64,000 bases of DNA, from assembly GCA_965247735.1 (NCBI GenBank), contig CBDFHN010000001.1, positions 434,001 to 498,000 on the forward strand, read 5' to 3'. The DNA comes from JAOXRU01 sp965247735 (lineage in GTDB: Bacteria; Bacteroidota; Bacteroidia; Flavobacteriales; Flavobacteriaceae). A model generated the notes under the pieces. It had not been told where the DNA came from. It searched no databases and saw only the letters and a list, made by a program, of their open reading frames with translations. Below, one piece after another: positions 55,426 to 62,890 of the stretch (its first letter is position 1; every line of letters starts with the position of its first letter). The position numbers and the translations under genes were made by a program.

Positions 55426-55845
55426 ACAACGGGAGTCTGCGCACAAACTCCATATTTTTAATTAAAGATATATAAAAGCGAAAATAAGCTTATCTCTTGT
55501 TGTTTTATTTATACAATTTTTAGTGTGTTAAAGTTGTAGATAAAAGAGGCTAAAAAGCTTTTACAAGATCTTATACATACAATTAACAACTTAAAAGGGA
55601 CTTTTAGCATTGTTTTCAATTCCTTTATTCCACAAATAGATATAAAATTAATAGAACGCAAACTTCAATTTGGCGAACCGTTGTGTATGCTCCTGATATT
55701 TAAATATTTGTATATTTAAAACGAAAATAAGGGGGTAACCAGGCGTATGTACAGTGTTAATTATTTCTTTTTGTCTTCATGAATCGCTACGCTTCTTTGA
55801 GCGGCGCAGTGGCGACTTTTAAGTCGTCACCAGTCTACTCAACTA
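55426..55845 (+). repeat. Composite intergenic repeat, copy 3 (complete)
   Basis: R1 starts ACAACGGGAGTCTGCGCAC at 55426 and runs to about 55600 (ATACAATTAACAACTTAAAA). The intron-like tail follows: CGCAAACTTCAATTTGGCG, GAACCGTTGTGTATGC, CGTATGTACAGTGTT, and the hairpin GTGGCGACTTTTAAGTCGTCAC, ending GTCTACTCAACTAGG eight bases before the stop codon of the next minus-strand gene. Together with copy 1 this is the most complete form of the unit. Confidence 0.65.
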
Positions 55846-55852
55846 GGAAATG

Positions 55853-56854
55853 TTAGTAGTATTCAATTTCTCTAGTGATTGTAGCAAAGAGAGAGTCATC
55901 ATTATGGTTCATTATTTTTTTTATCCAGTTATTTTCTTCATCATATTCAAAAGTATTTTTTAAAATACCATTATATTCAGATTGACCTTCTATTTTTTTT
56001 ATATTAATAAGACCACGTGTGTTGTAAGCATAAGTATTAATCTGATATGTTTCTTCTTCTTCCCAATCTTTCCATTTTTCTGGATAAGATTGTTCTGTAT
56101 CACCTATTGTAACTTCAACGACTTCCTCGATAACTTCAAATATTAGACTATCTTCAGTCTCTTTAGTGTTCTCTTTTTTTATTGCTTTTTTCTCTCTAAA
56201 ATATAATTTTTTAATTACTTTTCCTTTGTTATTATATTCGTACTTATATTTTGAGTTTGTTCGATTATTGCTAATATGAATTTCTTCAACCTTTTGATTT
56301 AATTTATTATATTTAAAAAGCTCATTTCTATACACATTGCTTTTCTTGTCTAAAAATCTGATTTCAATCAATAAATCATTATCATAGATATATAATTCCC
56401 TGCTTGTAATTTTACCAGAATTTAAATCTGTTATTACTTGAGAAAGGTAATAGTTGTCATCAAAAATTTCTTTTGTTTTATAATCTGAAAATGTTCTTTT
56501 TTGAATGACAAGCCCATTCTCATTGTAAATATATTCTATACGATACTCTGGGTCAGTATTTATTTCGGGTTCATAGCGATAATGATTTTCATATTTCAAT
56601 AATCCTTTATTGTCATATATATGGGAATATCTCATTATTTGAGTACTATCTCCATTTAACAGAGTGAAATTTGTAAGTTTTCCTTCTAAATTATAACTTT
56701 TATAAATTATATCACCTAGGTAGTTGTTTTTATTAAATCCAAGTATTTTAGTTGATTTTATTTGAGGTTTGCTATTTTCGATGTTTTTTTGTCCAAATAT
56801 AGTTGTGACAAAAAAAAGCAAAATAATTGCACTTATTATTTTATTGTATTTCAT
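55853..56854 (-). CDS. Secreted RHS/YD-repeat-like protein
   Basis: The protein has 333 residues with a signal peptide (VTTIFGQ). The mature part is a run of YD-type beta strands (YSHIYDNKGLLKYENHY, YIYNENGLVIQKRTF, KYEYNNKGKVIKKLYF, FEYDEENNWIKKIM). This is the pattern of short RHS-like secreted proteins in Bacteroidota. No toxin domain is fused. Likely carbohydrate-binding or structural at the surface, function unknown. It is a single minus-strand gene between two composite repeats. Confidence 0.75.
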   Translation of the reverse strand: MKYNKIISAIILLFFVTTIFGQKNIENSKPQIKSTKILGFNKNNYLGDIIYKSYNLEGKLTNFTLLNGDSTQIMRYSHIYDNKGLLKYENHYRYEPEINTDPEYRIEYIYNENGLVIQKRTFSDYKTKEIFDDNYYLSQVITDLNSGKITSRELYIYDNDLLIEIRFLDKKSNVYRNELFKYNKLNQKVEEIHISNNRTNSKYKYEYNNKGKVIKKLYFREKKAIKKENTKETEDSLIFEVIEEVVEVTIGDTEQSYPEKWKDWEEEETYQINTYAYNTRGLINIKKIEGQSEYNGILKNTFEYDEENNWIKKIMNHNDDSLFATITREIEYY

Positions 56855-56864
56855 TTTTTTTATT

Positions 56865-57040
56865 TGCTAACGGTTGGTATAATAGTAAGGGGTTTCGAAG
56901 GACTAAACCTTCAATTAAGCACTTAGCCAAATTTACAGTTTTTATTTAATAGACACGAGAAATTGTAAATTTTGCGGACTTTGTAAAATACACTAAACTT
57001 TGATTTAAGCACCAAAACCGTTATTGTTTTTATACATTGT
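56865..57040. other. Cassette-boundary-like intergenic element
   Basis: It begins GCTAACGGTTGGTATAA (56868) just upstream of the minus-strand start codon and ends near TTATACATTGT (57030-57040). The two ends are imperfect inverted repeats (AACGGTTGGTATAA with AACAATGTATAA). The middle includes GACTTTGTAA and CTTTGATTTAAGCACC, which recur in altered form at 59731-59775. The end layout resembles integron attC sites (GTTAGC at the gene-proximal end); this is inference. Confidence 0.4.
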
Positions 57041-57042
57041 AT

Positions 57043-57486
57043 GTGTCCAGCATGGGCATCTTTTAACTATAGAAAGGTAATTAATTAAACTAAAGGGTGC
57101 AAGTCCCCTATGCAAATGAGTAACGTATTGAAGCATTAGTAAGTCGCAAGGGTGAAAACCGTGAGGTTTATCTAAAAGCTATTAGTGATTAATTATTGAG
57201 CAAATACCATTACAAATCTCAGTACTGGCAAACTACAATAACCAAATCTAGACTAAAACGAAAAGGATACAAACCTTTGGTAGCTTACATTAATAATACG
57301 CAAACTTTAATTTGGTGAACCGCCGTATATGCTCCTGAGATTTAAATATTTGAATATTTAAAACAAAAGGAAGGGGCGGAGCCAGTGTACCTACGGTGAT
57401 GTACTCATTCTTTTTGTCTTCATGAATCGCTACGCTTATTTGAGCGGCGCAGTGACGACTTTTAAGTCGCCACCTGTCTACCTCGT
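57043..57486 (+). mobile_element. Group II intron relic lacking its reverse transcriptase gene, copy 4
   Basis: It begins near GTGTCCAGC. The 5' part has domain I-like elements GGGTGCAAGTCCCC, AGTAAGTCGCAAGGGTG and CCGTGAGGTTTATC, and CAAATCTCAGTACTGGCAAA. The 3' part has ACGCAAACTTTAATTTGGTG, GAACCGCCGTATATG, GTGTACCTACGGTGATGT and hairpin GTGACGACTTTTAAGTCGCCAC, ending GTCTACCTCG. No maturase/reverse transcriptase frame is present. This is the only copy with intron 5' sequence, and it identifies the tails elsewhere. It ends 15 bases before the next gene's stop. Confidence 0.7.
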
Positions 57487-57500
57487 ATTATCTGTAGTTT

Positions 57501-58322
57501 TTAACTTCCACAAGCTATATAATATGTTGGAACTCCATTTATATTTTCAGGATTTTCATCTGTTCCTTCAAAAAACACATGGTCTCCAAGTTCTTTATTT
57601 GCTTGTTGATTATGTATTTTCATTAAAAACTCCAAAGCGGTGAAGTTTTTGCCATTATTTGCTTTTAATTTGGCGATAATTTCAACTTGGTAATGTTCTT
57701 CATTTGGATATTTTTCGAAGGTATTACTATCATCATCACTTAAAATTTCATTTTCAAGTAAATCAGAAGGTTTTGTTATCCAAGCTTCATATTGAACTTG
57801 TAATTCAGAATTTTCAAATACTACTTCACTAGGTATCCAGCTTTCATCCTTTTTGTAAATTTTTATCTGATACTCAATAATTGCTTGATTAAATTCTTCT
57901 GAATCTAAATAAATTTGAGATGAAAAACTCCAACTAATATTATTTATCGTCTTTTTTGATTTTGGTATTTGATTTTCTAGTTTTTTGGGCTTACACATAT
58001 CAATGAATCCTTTAGCTGAAGTATCTCCTAATTCAAAGCTTTTTTCAAAATATGATAAAGCTATCTCTTTATCTCCTTTATAAAAATATGCATACCCAAC
58101 TCGAAAGTTCCATAAGGCGTTATTTTGTCCTGTTGAATCCTCAGACAGAAATACTGCAAGAGCTTTATTATATTCATCTTCATTATTATATGCTCTCCCT
58201 AGAAGGCTTTTTAATTCAAAATTCAATTCAGATTTTGGAAGATTTTCAATAGTTTCAATTATTTTGGAGTGTTCATCTGATTTGTGATATTGATTCAATT
58301 GCTCTATCAATTTTTTGTTCAT
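57501..58322 (-). CDS. TPR protein with unknown C-terminal domain
   Basis: The protein has 273 residues. Residues about 5-125 are tetratricopeptide-like helices (LKSLLGRAYNNEDEYNKAL, WNFRVGYAYFYKGDKEIAL). Residues about 140-273 are a separate domain with strands WSFSSQIYLD, VQYEAWITKP, YQVEIIAKL and LGDHVFFEG. No signal peptide. The C-terminal domain is not recognised; similar two-part proteins occur as polymorphic-toxin immunity or accessory proteins, but nothing here proves that. Confidence 0.7.
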   Translation of the reverse strand: MNKKLIEQLNQYHKSDEHSKIIETIENLPKSELNFELKSLLGRAYNNEDEYNKALAVFLSEDSTGQNNALWNFRVGYAYFYKGDKEIALSYFEKSFELGDTSAKGFIDMCKPKKLENQIPKSKKTINNISWSFSSQIYLDSEEFNQAIIEYQIKIYKKDESWIPSEVVFENSELQVQYEAWITKPSDLLENEILSDDDSNTFEKYPNEEHYQVEIIAKLKANNGKNFTALEFLMKIHNQQANKELGDHVFFEGTDENPENINGVPTYYIACGS

Positions 58323-58359
58323 TCTATTTTTTTTTAATTACAGATAACATTATAGGGTT

Positions 58360-58438
58360 TTTTTGTCTTCATGAATCACTACGCTTATTTGAGAGTAGCA
58401 TTCCAGCTATTTTAGTTGGAGCCGTCTACCTCGATTCG
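58360..58438 (+). repeat. Group II intron-like 3' remnant, copy 5 (short)
   Basis: Only the last ~80 bases remain: TTTTTGTCTTCATGAATCAC, CGCTTATTTGAGAG and the hairpin TTCCAGCTATTTTAGTTGGA, ending GTCTACCTCGATTCG seven bases before the next minus-strand stop. The hairpin is of the copy 1 type, differing from copies 2-4 at both arms. Confidence 0.6.
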
Positions 58439-58444
58439 TAGTAG

Positions 58445-58882
58445 TTATTCTTTTACTTCAATTTTAAAATTATATTTTGTGTTTAATTCTTCGAAATTTG
58501 ATATTAAGAGATTTACATTTAACATAGTTTCATGTTCAATTTTTTCTTTGTCTTCGTAATATTTTTCGTCACATATAATTGGGTCATAATAAGCTTGTGT
58601 TTCCATATTTGAGGCTCCAAATGGATATCCTTTTGGGATTTCTCGTTTGTATCTTTTCAAACTATAAAACTTTTTTTTAAATAGAGTTTCAAATAGTTAT
58701 TTCTTAATAAGCACTATTTTAATTGTTAAGTTTTTATGCCTATTAAAATAACTATTAATTCTACTATCAAAATCAAGCAAACAATTTTTTTTACTGTCAA
58801 ATAAATTTAAAGATTTTAGGATATCAATTTTAAAGTTATCAAGTCCATTTACAGCGTCTATTTTGAGTTTTTTTATGTCCAA
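58445..58882 (-). pseudogene. Small gene of unknown function with an internal in-frame stop
   Basis: From ATG 58882 a 61-residue frame (MDIKKLKIDAVNGLDNFKID..., ending TIKIVLIKK) stops at TAA 58699-58697. The same frame continues for 83 residues (LFETLFKKKFYSLKRYKREI, KGYPFGASNMETQAYYDP, NFEELNTKYNFKIEVKE) to a stop at 58447-58445. The downstream part has no ATG start before residue ~26, only TTG at 58660. One gene of about 145 residues with a nonsense codon is the simplest reading. No family recognised. Confidence 0.55.
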
Positions 58883-58908
58883 ATTTCTATTGATCTTTTT
58901 AATTGCTT

Positions 58909-59118
58909 ACAACGAGAGTTTGCGCACAAATTCCACACTTTTGATTAAAGATATACAAATAAGCAAAAATAAGCTTATCTCTTGATGTTTTATTTATGCA
59001 ACTTTTATTGTGTTAAAGTTTTGTTTTAGATAAAAGAGGCTAAAAAGCTTTTACAAGATCTTATACATACAATTAACAACTTAAAAGCGACTTTTAAGTC
59101 GTCACCCGTCTATTTGAT
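58909..59118 (+). repeat. Composite intergenic repeat, copy 6 (internally deleted)
   Basis: R1 begins ACAACGAGAGTTTGCGCAC and is complete. Directly after AACTTAAAAG it continues with CGACTTTTAAGTCGTCACCC and GTCTATTTGATTG, so only the second half of the domain VI-like hairpin remains. The deletion is about 200 bp relative to copy 3. Confidence 0.65.
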
Positions 59119-59137
59119 TGTGTGCTTTTTTTCTAAA

Positions 59138-59530
59138 TTATATTTTCTTAGATAGTTTTGTTTTAATTTCAATATTATGTTTGTCAAGTATGTTCCAGTT
59201 TAGGACACTATCCTTTTGAAGTGAGTCTAATCTTTTGAATTTACTCATAGGTGATTCATCTGTAATTCTCATTATTTGATGGCCATATTTCTCAATACGA
59301 TCATTATATGAAACTAAATGACCATAAATATAATGCTTCGATACCTTTTTGAAAATGGATTTCAAACCAGTATTTTTTGTATACAAATCAACTGATAAAT
59401 CATACATGAAATTTTCAATCCAATTAATTTCTAAAACGAGAGTTCCATCTATTAAATCTCTTTCCGCTTTTAGATAATAAGATGTATCAGCATATTCTCT
59501 TTTATGTTCTTTAATTATTCTCCATTCCAT
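59138..59530 (-). CDS. Small protein of unknown function
   Basis: The protein has 130 residues with no signal peptide: MEWRIIKEHKREYADTSYYL, then LVLEINWIENFMYDLSVDLY and a charged C-terminal part with SPMSKFKRLDSLQKDSVLNW. Not recognised. The segment SMSKFKR-LDSLQKDS, with KISKKI at the end, is typical of small single-gene modules in this region. It is flanked by composite repeats on both sides. Confidence 0.6.
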   Translation of the reverse strand: MEWRIIKEHKREYADTSYYLKAERDLIDGTLVLEINWIENFMYDLSVDLYTKNTGLKSIFKKVSKHYIYGHLVSYNDRIEKYGHQIMRITDESPMSKFKRLDSLQKDSVLNWNILDKHNIEIKTKLSKKI

Positions 59531-59604
59531 AATGGATCTTTAATTTATAGTATGAATAAATTGTACTCACTTTTTTTATATAAGCACCTCATTTTTTATC
59601 GCAC

Positions 59605-59720
59605 ATAACTGGAGTCTGCGCACAAACTTATATTTTTGATTAAAGATATAGATATAAGCGAAAATAAACTTATCTCTTGTTGTTTTATTTATGTAACTTT
59701 TAATGTGTTAAGATTTTGCT
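59605..59720 (+). repeat. R1 intergenic repeat, copy 7 (no intron tail)
   Basis: ATAACTGGAGTCTGCGCAC starts the unit; TTTTTGATTAAAGATATAG and AAACTTATCTCTTGTTG follow, and it fades near 59720. In place of the intron tail, 59731-59775 has ACGACTTTGTAAGTAAGC and CTTTGGATTAACCAC, like the middle of the element at 56865-57040. Confidence 0.6.
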
Positions 59721-59826
59721 TAAAATTAAAAGATTTGACGACTTTGTAAGTAAGCAACAATCTTTGGATTAACCACTAATCTGTCCTATTAGCTATATAG
59801 TGTTTGCTTTTAATGCTTTTTAGCAG

Positions 59827-60948
59827 CTATTCAGATATAGTTTCTATTATGCGGATAACCTTTAATAATACGGAATCATTTTTATTTTTAACATCCTTAA
59901 AAGTGGTGTATGCTTTTATATCGACTGGCACTCCTTTACCTTCATAATTAATCATTGCTGGAGATAAATAACGCTCGGTACTCATATCAATATTCCAACC
60001 ATTTGGAAGTCGATCAGAATAAATGTCTGAAAACGAGCCATTAGAATTATCTCCAACTATTGTAACATTGGATATTTGTTTCATATCCAAGGCAAGTACG
60101 TCTGCCGCGCTTACTGTTTTGTCATCGGTAATAAGGTATATTTTTTTTAAAAACTTAGACTTACCTCTGGGGTTTATATAATTTGAAATCAATTTTCCAA
60201 ATACATCTTTGCTTTCTTTTTCCTGTTTGTAATGACCTAGTATTGTAGTGTTTGTTAGCCTCCCGACTACCTTATTTGCAAAGGAATCATTTCCTCCCAT
60301 ATTAGTCCTAATATCAATAATGATAGCCTCCATGTTTATGAATGACTTAAAGATCTCTTCTAATTGTTTATTCAGAAAAAGACCGTTTACAGGATATGCA
60401 CCAAACAACATTGTGCTAAAACATCTCTGAAATCGTAGATATCCAATTTTAGAATTGTTTGTATAACTGAACAATGGACTCCCTTTAAATTTTGGACCAA
60501 TATGCTTTATGGAGCGAAAATTTAAGGTAGAGATTGTATTATCTGTCATATCTCTTATAGCCCTTCGCTTTCCTTTAATACCTTTTAATTCTTTAGCCAA
60601 ACGTGAGGGTCTACTTGGTGAGAATGTAGAGTCAATTGATTTAGCTGTTAATCTTATATGAGCATCATTCAATGGTGTAATCATACTACATACTATTTGA
60701 TAAAGTTCAATATCAGTAGTACTACTTGTTACTTTAGATCTATAGGCATTGTATGCTGTATTCCAGTCAAGTTTTTTTTCTTCAAAAGTTGGATATTTCT
60801 CGTCAAATAAATGCCATAAGTACTCAAAATTTTCTTCGACCTCGCTTAAGGCATTCTGGTTTGTATGGAAACAAGTTTTTTGACTATATATACAAGAGGT
60901 AAATAATAGTATAATTGAAATAATAAAAATGTGTAGGTATGTTTTCAT
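59827..60948 (-). CDS. S41-family peptidase
   Basis: The protein has 373 residues with a signal peptide that may be a lipobox (LLFTSCIYSQ). Core motifs: PLNDAHIRLTA, IGYLRFQRCF, AIIIDIRTNMGGND, and the nucleophile region DKTVSAADVLALD. The usual catalytic Lys position reads GDNSNGSFSD and lacks Lys, as in the relative at 21829. The PDZ-like domain is reduced or absent, so it is shorter than typical carboxyl-terminal proteases. It follows the AraC-type regulator gene by about 70 bases on the same strand. Confidence 0.85.
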   Translation of the reverse strand: MKTYLHIFIISIILLFTSCIYSQKTCFHTNQNALSEVEENFEYLWHLFDEKYPTFEEKKLDWNTAYNAYRSKVTSSTTDIELYQIVCSMITPLNDAHIRLTAKSIDSTFSPSRPSRLAKELKGIKGKRRAIRDMTDNTISTLNFRSIKHIGPKFKGSPLFSYTNNSKIGYLRFQRCFSTMLFGAYPVNGLFLNKQLEEIFKSFINMEAIIIDIRTNMGGNDSFANKVVGRLTNTTILGHYKQEKESKDVFGKLISNYINPRGKSKFLKKIYLITDDKTVSAADVLALDMKQISNVTIVGDNSNGSFSDIYSDRLPNGWNIDMSTERYLSPAMINYEGKGVPVDIKAYTTFKDVKNKNDSVLLKVIRIIETISE

Positions 60949-61018
60949 TTTATCTGATTTTAAGCAGCAAATAAAGAAAACTAAAACAGAGAAATCGACT
61001 CAATAGAAGTGTTGATAC

Positions 61019-62152
61019 CTATTTCTCAGTGACTAACAGACGTTTTTTGTATTCTGAAGGAGAAATTGTTGTTATTTTCTTGAATACTCTATTGAAGCTT
61101 GCTTTTGAGTTAAATCCACATTCTAAAGCAATAGCTAGTAATGTGTATTTTTCGAACGCTGGATTTTGCATCCTTTTTTTTACCTCATTTACTCTGAAAT
61201 TATTAATGTAATCGTAGAAGGAAATATTTAAATATTGGTTGAGTAAAGCAGACATTTTTTTATCTGTTATCTGTAATAATTCAGCCAAATCCTTTAGTGT
61301 TAAATCTTCTTTCAAATATGGCTTTTGAATCTCAATAATAGCTGCTAGTTCCAGTTTTAAATTTAACATTTCTACTTCATTGTAATTGTTGGCTTGTTTC
61401 TCTACTTTAAAACTGTCATTTTTAGCCTCTTCAATTAATAAAAAATCTGGTAGTAATATTTTTGATTGAGAAATACCATAGTACCCTAAATATCCAATTA
61501 AAAATACGATGGGTATAATAGTGAAATAACCAACACTTCCGTTTGAATCTCCAGCAGCTAACTCGTAAATTGTAGTAAGTACGTCAATAGAGATGATGAA
61601 AATTACCCCCAGAAGCAGCTGTTGTACCCACTTTAGATTTTTGTTGTCCAAGTTGGAGTAGTTAAGTTTTACCAAAGCCCGAAATTTTAGTAATAATTGT
61701 AGCGATATTATACAATATACCAAGGAATAAAGTATTACTAAAGGAATCAAATCTTCTATGCTACTCAAATATTCAAAAGTATAAATATCACTAACAATAC
61801 TAATAAGATTTGGGAGCGATATTGTTAATACGTATAACAAAGGAGCAATAAAATGAACAATAATTTCTGCTGCAGTTATTTTTGAATCCTTAACAATTCT
61901 GGTTACGTATAGAAATAACATCGGCCCTATAAAAACAATGATGGGGTCTTCAAAAATAAAAGTAGCAACTACCAATTCTCTAAGTTTATGTAAATAGCCG
62001 TAGTAAAAGAGGAATACAAACAATAACTGAATAAAAATTACAATCAATATCTTTTTTGCCTGACTTTTGTTTTTTTGTTTAAATAAGATAAATGAAATAA
62101 TAGATGTCATAACTATTCCTATCGTCAAAGAAAAATCTAAAAATAATTTCAT
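61019..62152 (-). CDS. Membrane-bound AraC-family transcriptional regulator
   Basis: The protein has 377 residues. The N-terminal ~225 residues hold six or seven membrane helices; residues about 280-377 are an AraC helix-turn-helix pair with LTLKDLAELLQITDKKMSAL, FYDYINNFRVNEVKKRM and IALECGFNSKASFNRVFKK. Regulators of this shape are common in Flavobacteriia; the membrane part should sense an extracellular signal. The S41 peptidase gene downstream on the same strand is a likely target. A short reading frame ends three bases before its start. Confidence 0.9.
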   Translation of the reverse strand: MKLFLDFSLTIGIVMTSIISFILFKQKNKSQAKKILIVIFIQLLFVFLFYYGYLHKLRELVVATFIFEDPIIVFIGPMLFLYVTRIVKDSKITAAEIIVHFIAPLLYVLTISLPNLISIVSDIYTFEYLSSIEDLIPLVILYSLVYCIISLQLLLKFRALVKLNYSNLDNKNLKWVQQLLLGVIFIISIDVLTTIYELAAGDSNGSVGYFTIIPIVFLIGYLGYYGISQSKILLPDFLLIEEAKNDSFKVEKQANNYNEVEMLNLKLELAAIIEIQKPYLKEDLTLKDLAELLQITDKKMSALLNQYLNISFYDYINNFRVNEVKKRMQNPAFEKYTLLAIALECGFNSKASFNRVFKKITTISPSEYKKRLLVTEK

Positions 62153-62155
62153 CGC

Positions 62156-62311
62156 TTATTCAGATTTTGGTTTTATTTCAATTATAAACGTGTTATCTTT
62201 AAAACTATCATTTGTATTCTGAGCATAAGCAAATTCATTCCCTTTAGTAAATATCCAATAGCATACAACAAATAGGGAGAGCCCAATTATATAAATGGTT
62301 TTAAAAATCAA
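62156..62311 (-). CDS. Possible small membrane peptide upstream of the AraC-type regulator
   Basis: On the minus strand a 51-residue frame from TTG at 62311 (MIFKTIYIIGLSLFVVCYWI, then TKGNEFAYAQNTND) stops at TAA 62158-62156, three bases before the regulator's start codon. It has one membrane helix. No ATG start is available; the frame is open upstream to about 62348, so a CTG start is also possible. It may be a remnant. Bases 62312-62453 show nothing else. Confidence 0.35.
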   Translation of the reverse strand: MIFKTIYIIGLSLFVVCYWIFTKGNEFAYAQNTNDSFKDNTFIIEIKPKSE

Positions 62312-62453
62312 TAGTCTGTTTTTTATTTCTTCGTTTATGTTTTTCAGAGTTTGATTGAACTCCTAATGTTTTTTGATTCCGCAAACTTGCGCTTGCATTA
62401 AAGCTACAATTAGCTAAACACAGCATTGTGTTTATTTCTAATATTCTAGCAAG

Positions 62454-62524
62454 TCAAATATAAAAAACATACAGATAGTATTTGTGAATATTACATAAAT
62501 ATCATAGAAAGCATGCAATATACT
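62454..62524 (-). repeat. Promoter-like intergenic repeat R2, copy c
   Basis: TCAAATATAAAAAACATACAG through GCATGCAATATA aligns with copies at 42628 and 46529 and keeps the minus-strand TATATTTG. It lies about 140 bp upstream of the small frame and 300 bp upstream of the AraC-type regulator. Confidence 0.65.
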
Positions 62525-62642
62525 CCCAATTTCGCAGATTTGAAATCCATGCAGACGCACATTCTTAATCCAAAACAACTATCCAGTAAATAATACACAA
62601 ACATCCAATACATTTTCTAGTTCAGCATAATTTCTAGCTAAA

Positions 62643-62756
62643 CTAAAACATTACATATTTCTGATTCAAACGTGTACATATGTCCACCCAACCTACAGTA
62701 GTAAGTGTTATAAAGTAAGCTTCTTCTAATTCCGTTGCTTTATATTTGGTTGACAT
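62643..62756 (-). pseudogene. N-terminal remnant of an IS200-like Y1 (RAYT) transposase
   Basis: The minus strand reads MSTKYKATELEEAYFITLTT, then VGWVDICTRLNQKYVMF and a stop. MSTKYKAT...AYFIT.TTVGW.D.FTR is the usual start of REP-associated tyrosine transposases in Bacteroidota. The catalytic His and Tyr regions are missing, so it is a dead fragment. A hairpin that could be its REP sequence lies just upstream. Confidence 0.75.
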
Positions 62757-62810
62757 ATTTTTTATTAGTTATTTTTTGTTTCCTCTTGGTATTTCCCCTC
62801 TTTGTGGGCA

Positions 62811-62826
62811 CGGATTTTCAAATCCG
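62811..62826. repeat. REP-like hairpin next to the Y1 transposase remnant
   Basis: CGGATTT (62811-62817) and AAATCCG (62820-62826) pair perfectly with a two-base loop, inside GGGCACGGATTTTCAAATCC. Stem-loops of this kind flank RAYT transposases. Only one copy is visible here. Confidence 0.5.
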
Positions 62827-62890
62827 CTATCAAGTTGGTGGTATATTCGCGATTGGGTAACGTTTTTATTCAGACTTCTTAATATCAGTA

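Noticed and set aside
58445..58660. Separate 71-residue gene starting at TTG 58660
   Set aside because: The frame is continuous with the upstream 61-residue frame apart from one TAA and has no ATG or clear ribosome-binding site, so one broken gene is more likely.
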